Source: Sporobacter sp942492735 (GTDB lineage: Bacteria > Bacillota > Clostridia > Oscillospirales > Oscillospiraceae). Taken from it: a stretch of 64,000 nucleotides of DNA. The translations under genes and the position numbers were made by a program. Below the pieces are notes generated by a model, which worked only from the letters and a program-made list of their open reading frames with translations, did no database searches and was not told the origin of the DNA. The DNA lies in the NCBI GenBank assembly GCA_942492735.1, contig OW818648.1, positions 3,286,001-3,350,000 of the forward strand. The letters are read 5' to 3'. Positions 35,479 to 41,918 of this stretch are shown one piece after another; position 1 is the first letter of the stretch, and each line of letters opens with the position of its first letter.

Positions 35479-36717
35479 TCACTGAAACATGATCCCCGGC
35501 ATGTTGACTTCGTGGACGCCGGGGCCGGGCATTTTAAGGTCGCCCATTAGGCAGGCGGAATAGATGGCATGCTTGCCGAAGCGTTCTCGGATGTCTTCTA
35601 TCGCGTCGTCTATCTTCTCCCGCTTTTCTCGCCGTACGGGGTCGTCATACAGAAGCATCTGCACCGGCTGGGATTTTGGTATCAGGTTGATGGCCCGCAC
35701 CGTCACAGAGCGGACGGGCGTATGCCAGTCGTACCGTTCATCAAACAGCCACCGCGCCTTTCTGGCCAGCTCCATCGGGCTCTGGGTTGGGATTTCAAAC
35801 TGTGCCTGGTATTGCTTACACTGGAGTCCGTTGTCTCGGACAGTAATCTGCACACCTCTGGCCAGAAAATCATTGCCTCGGAGCTTATGCCCGATATCCT
35901 GCGTAAGCTGGAGCATCACCTTCCAGACCTCTTCACTATTGACGAGATCTTCAACGCAGGTGATCCCGTGCCCGATGGATTTGATCGGTACCTCATAGCC
36001 CTCATTCATAACGCGCGAGGTGTCGTTTCCTGAGGCGTACGTCCACAGCCCCGCGCCCACAACACCGAAAAGCTGCTTTAAAAAGTCCGGTGAAGCGCTC
36101 GCAATGTCGCCGATCGTACGGATGCCGTAAGCTGCCAGCTTCTTTGTTGTTGCACGGCCTACATAAATGAGCTCAGAGGCCGGAAGCGGCCAAATTTTTT
36201 CTCTGAAATTCGATTCATTGATGACGGTGATGGCATCCGGTTTTTTCATGTCGCTGCCAAGCTTTGCGAATATTTTATTGAACGAAACCCCTATGCTGAC
36301 CGTCAGGCCCAGCTCTTCTTTGACTGTGTGACGAATTTTTTCGGCGGCAGTAGGCCCGTCTCCGCATTTGCAGCCGGTCAGATCGAGCCAGCACTCGTCC
36401 ATCCCGAACGGCTCCACCCTGTTCGTAAACCGCTCGTAAATTTCTCTCGTCAGCTTGGAATACTTTAAATACTGCCCGAACGTCGGATGAATAAGGATGA
36501 GTTCCGGGCAGAGCCGTTTCGCCTCCCAACTGACCATTCCGGTTTTGATGCCCGCCTTTTTCGCCAGCTCCGATTTGGCCAGCACAATCCCGTGCCGGTC
36601 CTCCGTCGAGCCGCAGACCGCAACAGCCTTACCGCGCAGCTTTGGATCGAGCATTATCTCAACCGACGCGTAAAAGCTGTTTAAGTCACTGTGGAGTATC
36701 GTGCGTGTATCTGTCAT
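35479..36717 (-). CDS. dinB: Y-family DNA polymerase IV
   Basis: This 412-residue translesion polymerase has the catalytic triad intact: Asp11 (DLNSFYASVE), Asp107 and Glu108 (FGMDECWLDLTG). GVSFNKIFAKLGSDMKKPDA and the C-terminal little-finger domain are present. GGAGG lies 9 bp before ATG 36717; the longer frame from 36747 runs into the promoter region. It diverges from an XRE repressor gene across an operator-rich region, and an SRAP gene lies 3 kb away, so it is very likely damage-inducible. Confidence 0.95.
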   Translation of the reverse strand: MTDTRTILHSDLNSFYASVEIMLDPKLRGKAVAVCGSTEDRHGIVLAKSELAKKAGIKTGMVSWEAKRLCPELILIHPTFGQYLKYSKLTREIYERFTNRVEPFGMDECWLDLTGCKCGDGPTAAEKIRHTVKEELGLTVSIGVSFNKIFAKLGSDMKKPDAITVINESNFREKIWPLPASELIYVGRATTKKLAAYGIRTIGDIASASPDFLKQLFGVVGAGLWTYASGNDTSRVMNEGYEVPIKSIGHGITCVEDLVNSEEVWKVMLQLTQDIGHKLRGNDFLARGVQITVRDNGLQCKQYQAQFEIPTQSPMELARKARWLFDERYDWHTPVRSVTVRAINLIPKSQPVQMLLYDDPVRREKREKIDDAIEDIRERFGKHAIYSACLMGDLKMPGPGVHEVNMPGIMFQ

Positions 36718-36765
36718 ATGAACGCACCTCCAAAAACAAAAAAACAAAACTTCCTGTTGACACTA

Positions 36766-36794
36766 TTGACATATGAAGTTTCTTCGATTATAAT
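36766..36794 (+). promoter_or_regulatory. Consensus sigma-A promoter of the XRE-immA operon
   Basis: TTGACA (36766-36771) and TATAAT (36789-36794) have a 17-bp spacer containing a GAAGTT site, so binding there should block RNA polymerase. The leader to ATG 36933 is about 130 nt and holds more half-sites. Confidence 0.8.
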
Positions 36795-36822
36795 GAAATC
36801 AAACTTCGTATACTTCGCTTTT

Positions 36823-36851
36823 AGTCTAGCACTTTAGTGAAGTTGTGTCAA
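36823..36851 (-). promoter_or_regulatory. Probable dinB promoter
   Basis: On the minus strand TTGACA (36851-36846) and TAGACT (36828-36823) are 17 bp apart. A half-site (36839-36844) lies in the spacer. The start codon is about 105 bp downstream. Confidence 0.6.
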
Positions 36852-36932
36852 CACAAAACATGAAGTTTAAGAAGTTTTAGGCGAAGTTAATTTACGGCAA
36901 TTTATGAGATTTTTTTCTGAGAGGAGTCTGAC

Positions 36933-37370
36933 ATGAAGATATTTTCGGATAAGGTACGGGAAGCGCGGCTTCTATGCAAGCTGACGCAGGAAGAGCTTGG
37001 AGCGCTTATCGGCGTATCGACGCGCGCCGTTCTCGCCTATGAAACACAGGGCGTCCGCCCGCGGCACAATGTCAAGGTGAAGCTCGCCGAGGCGCTGCGG
37101 ATATCGGTCGACTATCTTGACCGGGACGATATCGACGACCCGACGTACGGCCTGGAAAAATCCGATTACATTGAGGAGACGCGTGAACGTTTCGGTCAGC
37201 GCGCCGCCCGTGAGATGGACTTTCTGCTGGACCGCAACGCCGCGCTCTTTGCCGGCGGCAGCCTCGATCAGGAGGCGAAGGACGCCTTCTTTGAAGCTGT
37301 CACCAAGGCATACTGGACCGCCAAGGAAGAATCGCGCAAAACTTACAGCCGTAAAACGGGCAAAATATAA
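36933..37370 (+). CDS. XRE family repressor
   Basis: This 145-residue protein has an N-terminal XRE helix-turn-helix at about residues 7-62 (LTQEELGALIGVSTRAVLAYE) and a helical C-terminal part (FGQRAAREMDFLLDRNAALFAGG). There is no LexA-type Ser-Lys peptidase domain, so it cannot self-cleave. An ImmA/IrrE-type protease is encoded two genes downstream. This parallels the ImmR/ImmA pair of ICEBs1, where the protease inactivates the repressor. GAGAGGAG precedes the ATG. Confidence 0.92.
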   Translation: MKIFSDKVREARLLCKLTQEELGALIGVSTRAVLAYETQGVRPRHNVKVKLAEALRISVDYLDRDDIDDPTYGLEKSDYIEETRERFGQRAAREMDFLLDRNAALFAGGSLDQEAKDAFFEAVTKAYWTAKEESRKTYSRKTGKI

Positions 37371-37385
37371 ACGGGAGCATCGGTT

Positions 37386-37706
37386 ATGGTATACGCGGTT
37401 GATTTTGACGGAACGCTGTGCGCGAACGAATTTCCGGATATCGGTGCCCCGCATCATGATATCATCGATTTTATTAAGAGCCGCCGGGCAAGCGGAGACA
37501 AAATTATCCTCTGGACGTGCCGAAGCGGGCAAACTCTCATAAGCGCTGTAGCATGGTGCGGCGCGTTCGGACTAGAATTTGACGCCATCAACGATAATCT
37601 CGCCGAGAATATCGCCTGCTACAACAACAACAGCCGAAAGGTCAACGCGGATTTCTATATCGACGACCGGAATTTTCATTTTGATCTGCTCCGTCATACA
37701 GGGTAA
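37386..37706 (+). CDS. Small HAD-superfamily hydrolase
   Basis: This 106-residue HAD-like phosphatase has motif I DFDGTLC (Asp6 and Asp8), motif II around ILWTCRSG, and a late acidic pair in FYIDDRNF. It has no cap domain. The type is common in phages and small operons and is often called a BT0820-like HAD hydrolase; the substrate is unknown. It starts 15 bp after the XRE stop and shares its transcript. Confidence 0.85.
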   Translation: MVYAVDFDGTLCANEFPDIGAPHHDIIDFIKSRRASGDKIILWTCRSGQTLISAVAWCGAFGLEFDAINDNLAENIACYNNNSRKVNADFYIDDRNFHFDLLRHTG

Positions 37707-37726
37707 GCAGAGGTGCGCCGAAAGTC

Positions 37727-37752
37727 GTAGGGGCGATTCACGAATCGACCGC
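37727..37752. repeat. GTAGGGGCG-type repeat
   Basis: GTAGGGGCGATTCACGAATC followed by GACCGC forms a hairpin. It is another copy of the short palindromic family, in the 85-bp gap between the HAD and immA genes. Confidence 0.55.
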
Positions 37753-37791
37753 AGCTTAAACAAGAATAATATAAAATCAGGAGGTGATCGG

Positions 37792-38322
37792 ATGTCTATC
37801 GAGTTTATCAGCAGTGAAGTAAAACGTGTCAGGCAGAAATATGACGAGATGGATCCGGTTCGCCTCTCAAAGGCAATGGGTATTTTGCTTTTATTTGAGC
37901 CGATGGGCGATTCTCCGAACGCCTGCAAGGGCTTCTACATTCGCCAGTCGCGCGAGCAGGTCATCACGGTCAACAGCAGCCTGTCCGAGGAGCTCAAAAG
38001 AATCATTCTTATGCACGAGATCGGGCACGCCGTGCTGCACAAGCACCTGACCGGCAAGCGGGCATTTCACGATTTTCAGCTGTTTGACGAGACCTCTGTC
38101 TACGAATACGAGGCCAATATCTTTGCTGCCGATTTCCTGATGGAGGACGACAGGGTGCTCAGTCTGCTGAACGGCGACATCTCCTTCTTCGGTGCGGCCG
38201 CCGAGCTAAACGTTCCGCCGGAGCTTCTGGACTTTAAGTTCCGTGTTTTAAAACGCAAGGGCTATAAAGTCATTGACCCTCCAATTCAAGCGCACGGCAA
38301 TTTCCTCAAGAAAATCCATTAA
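37792..38322 (+). CDS. ImmA/IrrE family metallopeptidase
   Basis: This 176-residue zinc protease has the HEXXH motif His75-Glu76-x-x-His79 (MHEIGHAVLH) and a downstream Glu107 in YEYEANIFAADFLM, the IrrE/ImmA signature. A near-perfect AGGAGGTGATC ribosome binding site fixes the start at ATG 37792. Known relatives cleave XRE-type repressors on DNA damage (ImmA-ImmR; IrrE-DdrO in Deinococcus). Its target here is most likely the XRE protein of the same operon. Confidence 0.92.
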   Translation: MSIEFISSEVKRVRQKYDEMDPVRLSKAMGILLLFEPMGDSPNACKGFYIRQSREQVITVNSSLSEELKRIILMHEIGHAVLHKHLTGKRAFHDFQLFDETSVYEYEANIFAADFLMEDDRVLSLLNGDISFFGAAAELNVPPELLDFKFRVLKRKGYKVIDPPIQAHGNFLKKIH

Positions 38323-38340
38323 CCTGGTGTTGTTATAAAT

Positions 38341-38631
38341 ATGAAGGACAAAATTGATTTTGTCAGCGACATAAAGGTCTATGTTAAAGTAAACGCTGTT
38401 TTTTCAAGCGACGGCAAGCTGACGCCCCTATCCCTCACCTGGGAAGACGGGCAGGAATATATTATTGACCGCATTTTAGACGTTCGCCCATCGGCCGCCA
38501 TGAAGGCCGGAGGCCAAGGCGACCGGTATACGATCCGCTCGTGCGGTAAGGAAAGCTTTCTCTTTTTTGAGCGCAGCCCGAAAATCACCGACCAAAACCT
38601 GGGGCGCTGGTTTGTTGAACGGCGTCAATAA
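38341..38631 (+). CDS. Small DUF6504-like protein of the translesion module
   Basis: This 96-residue protein has two beta-rich halves: VNAVFSSDGKLTPLSLTWED, and GDRYTIRSCGKESFLFFERS ending LGRWFVERR. It resembles the small proteins (DUF6504-like) found next to Y-family polymerases and ImuB, where the function is not known. That match is from memory of the motif pattern and is not certain. It starts 18 bp after immA, so it belongs to the same operon. Confidence 0.7.
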   Translation: MKDKIDFVSDIKVYVKVNAVFSSDGKLTPLSLTWEDGQEYIIDRILDVRPSAAMKAGGQGDRYTIRSCGKESFLFFERSPKITDQNLGRWFVERRQ

Positions 38632-38741
38632 TGCGAAAACATCGTTTTCGCATATGGAATAAATCGATCTCATCGATTTTTCCTGCAATATTATGCGTTC
38701 GTATTATTTACCGCTGCCTCGCAGCGGAGTGGGAGTTTGTT

Positions 38742-39176
38742 ATGCATATAAAATCAGCTGTTGACCTTCGGTACGAGGCGCTTGTTTTTTCGGCGATTGC
38801 GTTTATGACCATGGGCGCGTTATATTTGATATCGTCGATGGACTTCTCTCTGCAGATGGCGACGATCGGCGGCGTTTGTGTTGTTATCGCTTCGGCACTT
38901 TTATTATGGTTCCTTTTCGGTTCATACTATGAGCTGAGCGCAGAGTATCTGTACTGCAAATGCGGCCCATTCAGCGAAGTCATCAGGTATGACGATGTTG
39001 TCAGTCTTCGTCTGTGCAAAAATACGTCCTCCTACCTGGCCTTGTCATCCAAAAGAATCGAGATCCGCTGGTACGACGACGGCTTCATCACAGAATCAAT
39101 GATTTCACCGAAAAACCGCAAAATTTTTCTGGCGCATTTGAAAGCGCAGTGCAGCTATCTGGAGGACGCGGCGTAG
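38742..39176 (+). CDS. Bacterial PH domain (bPH_4-like) membrane protein, copy 1
   Basis: This 144-residue protein has two N-terminal transmembrane helices and then a small beta domain: YELSAEYLYCKCGPFSEVIRY, ALSSKRIEIRW and ISPKNRKIFLAHL, the pattern of bPH_4 (DUF1200) domains. GGGAG lies 6 bp before ATG 38742; a longer frame from 38631 reads through a hairpin and is unlikely. The next gene is a paralogue. Function is unknown, probably membrane-related. It lies inside the damage module but need not belong to it. Confidence 0.78.
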   Translation: MHIKSAVDLRYEALVFSAIAFMTMGALYLISSMDFSLQMATIGGVCVVIASALLLWFLFGSYYELSAEYLYCKCGPFSEVIRYDDVVSLRLCKNTSSYLALSSKRIEIRWYDDGFITESMISPKNRKIFLAHLKAQCSYLEDAA

Positions 39177-39241
39177 ACTATAGACTTCAGCGTTGACTTT
39201 ATATCCAGGCGTCATTTAATCGATATCTGTGAGGTATTGTT

Positions 39242-39682
39242 ATGCGCATAAAATCAGCCGTTGCTCCATGGTTTAAATCAGGAGTACTCGTCATAATCGG
39301 GATCATGATTACTGCAGTTTTGTTCTTGACACTGACGACACACTTCACACTGTACGAGTTTTTGAGCGGCTGTGCTGCCGTACTGATCGCCGCTGCCTTT
39401 CTGCTATGGCTTCTGTTCGGTACTTTTTATGAATTCCGCGGTGACTATCTATACTGCCGCAGCGGTCCGTTTTCGGAGAAAATCAGATACGATTGCATCA
39501 CATATCTTGGTCTCAGTGAAAACATGCTCTCTTCTATGGCCCTGTCGTCTCAGATGATTGAGATCAGGCAGTACAATAAAAGCTATGTCACGGGCACAAC
39601 GATGATATCACCGGAAAACCGTGAGATCTTTCTCGCGCAGCTGAAGTCCCTATGTTCAAGGTTAGACCCGTCGGAGCAGTAA
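39242..39682 (+). CDS. Bacterial PH domain (bPH_4-like) membrane protein, copy 2
   Basis: This 146-residue protein shares its start (MRIKSAV), its two-helix layout and its PH-like domain with the gene upstream (YEFRGDYLYCRSGPFSEKIRY, MALSSQMIEIRQ, ISPENREIFLAQLK). The pair is a tandem duplication that has since diverged, most strongly in the membrane part. Function is unknown. Confidence 0.78.
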   Translation: MRIKSAVAPWFKSGVLVIIGIMITAVLFLTLTTHFTLYEFLSGCAAVLIAAAFLLWLLFGTFYEFRGDYLYCRSGPFSEKIRYDCITYLGLSENMLSSMALSSQMIEIRQYNKSYVTGTTMISPENREIFLAQLKSLCSRLDPSEQ

Positions 39683-39703
39683 AATAGTAATGGGGTGATT
39701 TTT

Positions 39704-40285
39704 GTGTGCGGTCGGTATTATATTCCGGAGCCCGATGACGACTCCGGCTTTCGGACCATTATTGAACTTGTCAAGAATAATTGCAAGGACTCCCCCGCTC
39801 TCGGCGAGATGAAGCTCGGTGAGATCTTCCCGACAAACATCGTCCCGGTTATCGCTAACAACACCCCGGTCTTAATGAAGTGGGGTTTTTCCCGTTTTGA
39901 CGGCAAGGGTCAGGTCATCAACGCGCGGCTTGAGACGGCGGGTGAAAAGCCAATGTTCAAGAAAGCATATGACATGCACCGATGCCTCATTCCGGCAGGC
40001 TATTATTTTGAGTGGCGGAAGGACGGCGCATCCAAACAGAAATATGCGCTTGGGACCGGTGCGCCGATCTATATGGCTGGGCTCTATCGTTATGATGCGG
40101 ACCTGCAGCTGCCTTTGTTTGTCATTCTCACCCGCCCAGCCGCACGGGACATTTCGTTTATTCACGACCGCATGCCGGTGATTGTGCCGGAACACATTCG
40201 TAATAGATGGCTGACCGAGCGTATCGATACGCCGGAGATACTGGCGGTTTCCGAGGAACACGTGCAATACAAAGAGGCCATATAA
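39704..40285 (+). CDS. SOS response-associated peptidase (SRAP/HMCES/YedK family)
   Basis: This 193-residue SRAP protein forms a thiazolidine crosslink with abasic sites in single-stranded DNA and so protects them. The start must be GTG 39704, because that gives Met-Cys2-Gly-Arg-Tyr and Cys2 becomes the catalytic N terminus; GGGGTG lies 6 bp upstream. Other active-site residues are visible: Asn73 (INARLET), Glu103 (FEWRKDG) and His154 (IHDRMPVI). With dinB, the XRE repressor and ImmA nearby it completes a damage-tolerance gene set. Confidence 0.95.
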   Translation: MCGRYYIPEPDDDSGFRTIIELVKNNCKDSPALGEMKLGEIFPTNIVPVIANNTPVLMKWGFSRFDGKGQVINARLETAGEKPMFKKAYDMHRCLIPAGYYFEWRKDGASKQKYALGTGAPIYMAGLYRYDADLQLPLFVILTRPAARDISFIHDRMPVIVPEHIRNRWLTERIDTPEILAVSEEHVQYKEAI

Positions 40286-40310
40286 CACCAACAAATTCGG
40301 AGGTTTCACA

Positions 40311-41612
40311 ATGGCAGACAGACCGACAATCATAGCAGCTGCTCAAATTTGTGTCGAGGACGAAAATGTCTCGAACAACCTCAACACACATTACAAGCTG
40401 GTCCGCTTCGCTGCGGAGAACGGCGTACAAATGCTTGTTTTTCCGGAGATGTCGATCACCGGATACGTCCGGGAAGCTGCCGACAGACTGGCGTTTACCC
40501 GTCATGATGTGAGACTGGATCAATTAAAGAAGCTCGCTGCAGCATACAACATGATTATAATAGCGGGGGCTCCTGTCCGACTCGGCTCCGCCTTACATAT
40601 CGGTGCCTTCATCATTCAACCTGATCAATCCGTATCTCTTTATACGAAGCAATTCTTGTATAAGGGTGAAAACGAGTATTTTATACCAAACTGCGGCAAT
40701 AACCCGCTCCTCTGTCTCGGACAGGAGAAAATCTCTCTCGCAATTTGTTTTGATGTAGAGAACACGCCGCATGTCGAAAACGCAAAGGAAGCTGAAAGTT
40801 CACTATATACAGCAAGTATCTTCTATTCTAAAGATTCCATGAATAATGCGCACAAGTTGTTCAGTACTTACGCCAAAACGTATTCACTGAACATATTGAT
40901 GGCCAATTTCAGCGGTCATTTGTACAACACACCGGCAGGCGGGCAGAGTGCATTTTGGTCCGAGCGCGGAGAACGGCTCGCAAGTTTGGGTGAAGACCAG
41001 ACGGGACTTGTTATCGGCACAAAAGATAACGGTGTCTGGATAGGAAAAACCCTTGTTGACGACGGGGTCTATACGATTTGTCCGTCGTATAAAAACGATA
41101 CTATTACACTCAGCCAGACGTCAATAGAGGACGCCGAGGAGCTGCTCAAGTGCTATTCCGACGAGAGAGCCGTCCCATTTTTCAATTCAGACAACTGCAA
41201 CGGCGATAATTTTCATTACACAACACTGGAAAAAATGGCACAAATTATTGCATTTTGGGATTATTCATACAAGACCCGCCAGTTTGTCCGTTGGACGATA
41301 GTCGACAACAGCACCGGCGAGAAAATTGGGACTATTGAGATGTTTCATAGTGGTACTAACGCGTCACTTGGTCGGTATGGCATTCTGCGTATCGACCTAC
41401 GCAGCGATTTTGAGACACCGCCGCTTATCGCCGCTATCCTTGACATGACCCGTGACCACTTTTACGATGCATTTAAAGTCGATGCGATCCTGACAAAAGC
41501 CATACCAGCGGCTACTTTGCGCATTGACACGCTAATTTCCGGCGGATACAGCGCGCTAGAGGGAAATCTGGTAAAGTTCGGCGATTATTATGTCAGAAGT
41601 TTTTCACGTTGA
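40311..41612 (+). CDS. Carbon-nitrogen hydrolase-GNAT fusion protein
   Basis: This 433-residue protein joins two enzymes. Residues 1 to about 255 form a nitrilase-superfamily amidohydrolase with the triad Glu46 (FPEMSITGY), Lys113 and Cys146 (AICFDVE). Residues about 265-433 look like a GNAT acetyltransferase (ITLSQTSIEDAEELLKCY, GTIEMFHSG, then a C-terminal LVKFGDYYVRSFSR). A GGAGG ribosome binding site precedes the ATG. The hydrolase could release an amine that the GNAT half acetylates, or the GNAT half may only sense acyl-CoA. Both ideas are inference, and the substrate is unknown. Confidence 0.85.
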   Translation: MADRPTIIAAAQICVEDENVSNNLNTHYKLVRFAAENGVQMLVFPEMSITGYVREAADRLAFTRHDVRLDQLKKLAAAYNMIIIAGAPVRLGSALHIGAFIIQPDQSVSLYTKQFLYKGENEYFIPNCGNNPLLCLGQEKISLAICFDVENTPHVENAKEAESSLYTASIFYSKDSMNNAHKLFSTYAKTYSLNILMANFSGHLYNTPAGGQSAFWSERGERLASLGEDQTGLVIGTKDNGVWIGKTLVDDGVYTICPSYKNDTITLSQTSIEDAEELLKCYSDERAVPFFNSDNCNGDNFHYTTLEKMAQIIAFWDYSYKTRQFVRWTIVDNSTGEKIGTIEMFHSGTNASLGRYGILRIDLRSDFETPPLIAAILDMTRDHFYDAFKVDAILTKAIPAATLRIDTLISGGYSALEGNLVKFGDYYVRSFSR

Positions 41613-41653
41613 GGATATTTGAGCGCTCTTCGCGGTGTCTGTATACGTCAAAA

Positions 41654-41688
41654 ATGGGGCTGCAGCAATTTGTTTGCTGCAGCCCCAT
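41654..41688. terminator. Bidirectional terminator
   Basis: A perfect 15-bp stem (41654-41668 with 41674-41688) lies between convergent genes. On the minus strand it is followed by ATTTTTG, so it works best for the SLH-GH18 gene. Confidence 0.8.
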
Positions 41689-41774
41689 CTCCCTGCGTGA
41701 TTAGACGTATTCTTTACACCAGAACATCCGATTTCGTATACTATAATGAACCTGCCTAAAAAAGCATTTCAAAC

Positions 41775-41846
41775 CGTAGGGAATGGATTTATCCATTTCA
41801 CTCCCGCATGAATTGCGCTGTGGAACGGTCAAGACCGTTCCCTACG
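41775..41846. repeat. 72-bp double-hairpin repeat, copy 3 (inverted)
   Basis: Its reverse complement aligns over all 72 bp with 19509-19580, with intact CGTAGGGAA ends and both hairpins. It lies just after the SLH-GH18 gene, and with the terminator accounts for the 41613-41918 gap. Confidence 0.8.
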
Positions 41847-41918
41847 TGGGATTCGACGGTGTCCGAAAACAGTCTAATACCATTTCATATTTCCGTTAAT
41901 GTCAAGTTGGTATCTCTT

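Larger units (their letters stand above)
36748..36888. promoter_or_regulatory. Operator array of GAAGTT half-sites
   Basis: GAAGTT or its complement AACTTC occurs at 36748-36753, 36775-36780, 36802-36807, 36839-36844, 36862-36867, 36871-36876 and 36883-36888. Near-matches lie at 36782-36785 and 36812-36816. The sites flank and overlap the divergent promoters of dinB and the XRE gene. Two pairs are spaced 9 bp start to start. The XRE protein is the likely binder (inference). Confidence 0.65.

Noticed and set aside
37579..37791. N-terminal extension of the ImmA/IrrE protein
   Set aside because: The extension overlaps the HAD gene and a dispersed repeat, while a near-perfect AGGAGGTGATC precedes ATG 37792.
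36933..38322. Integrated phage or ICE carrying the XRE-ImmA pair
   Set aside because: No integrase, excisionase, relaxase, structural genes or direct-repeat ends are visible nearby, and the pair sits beside dinB and SRAP.
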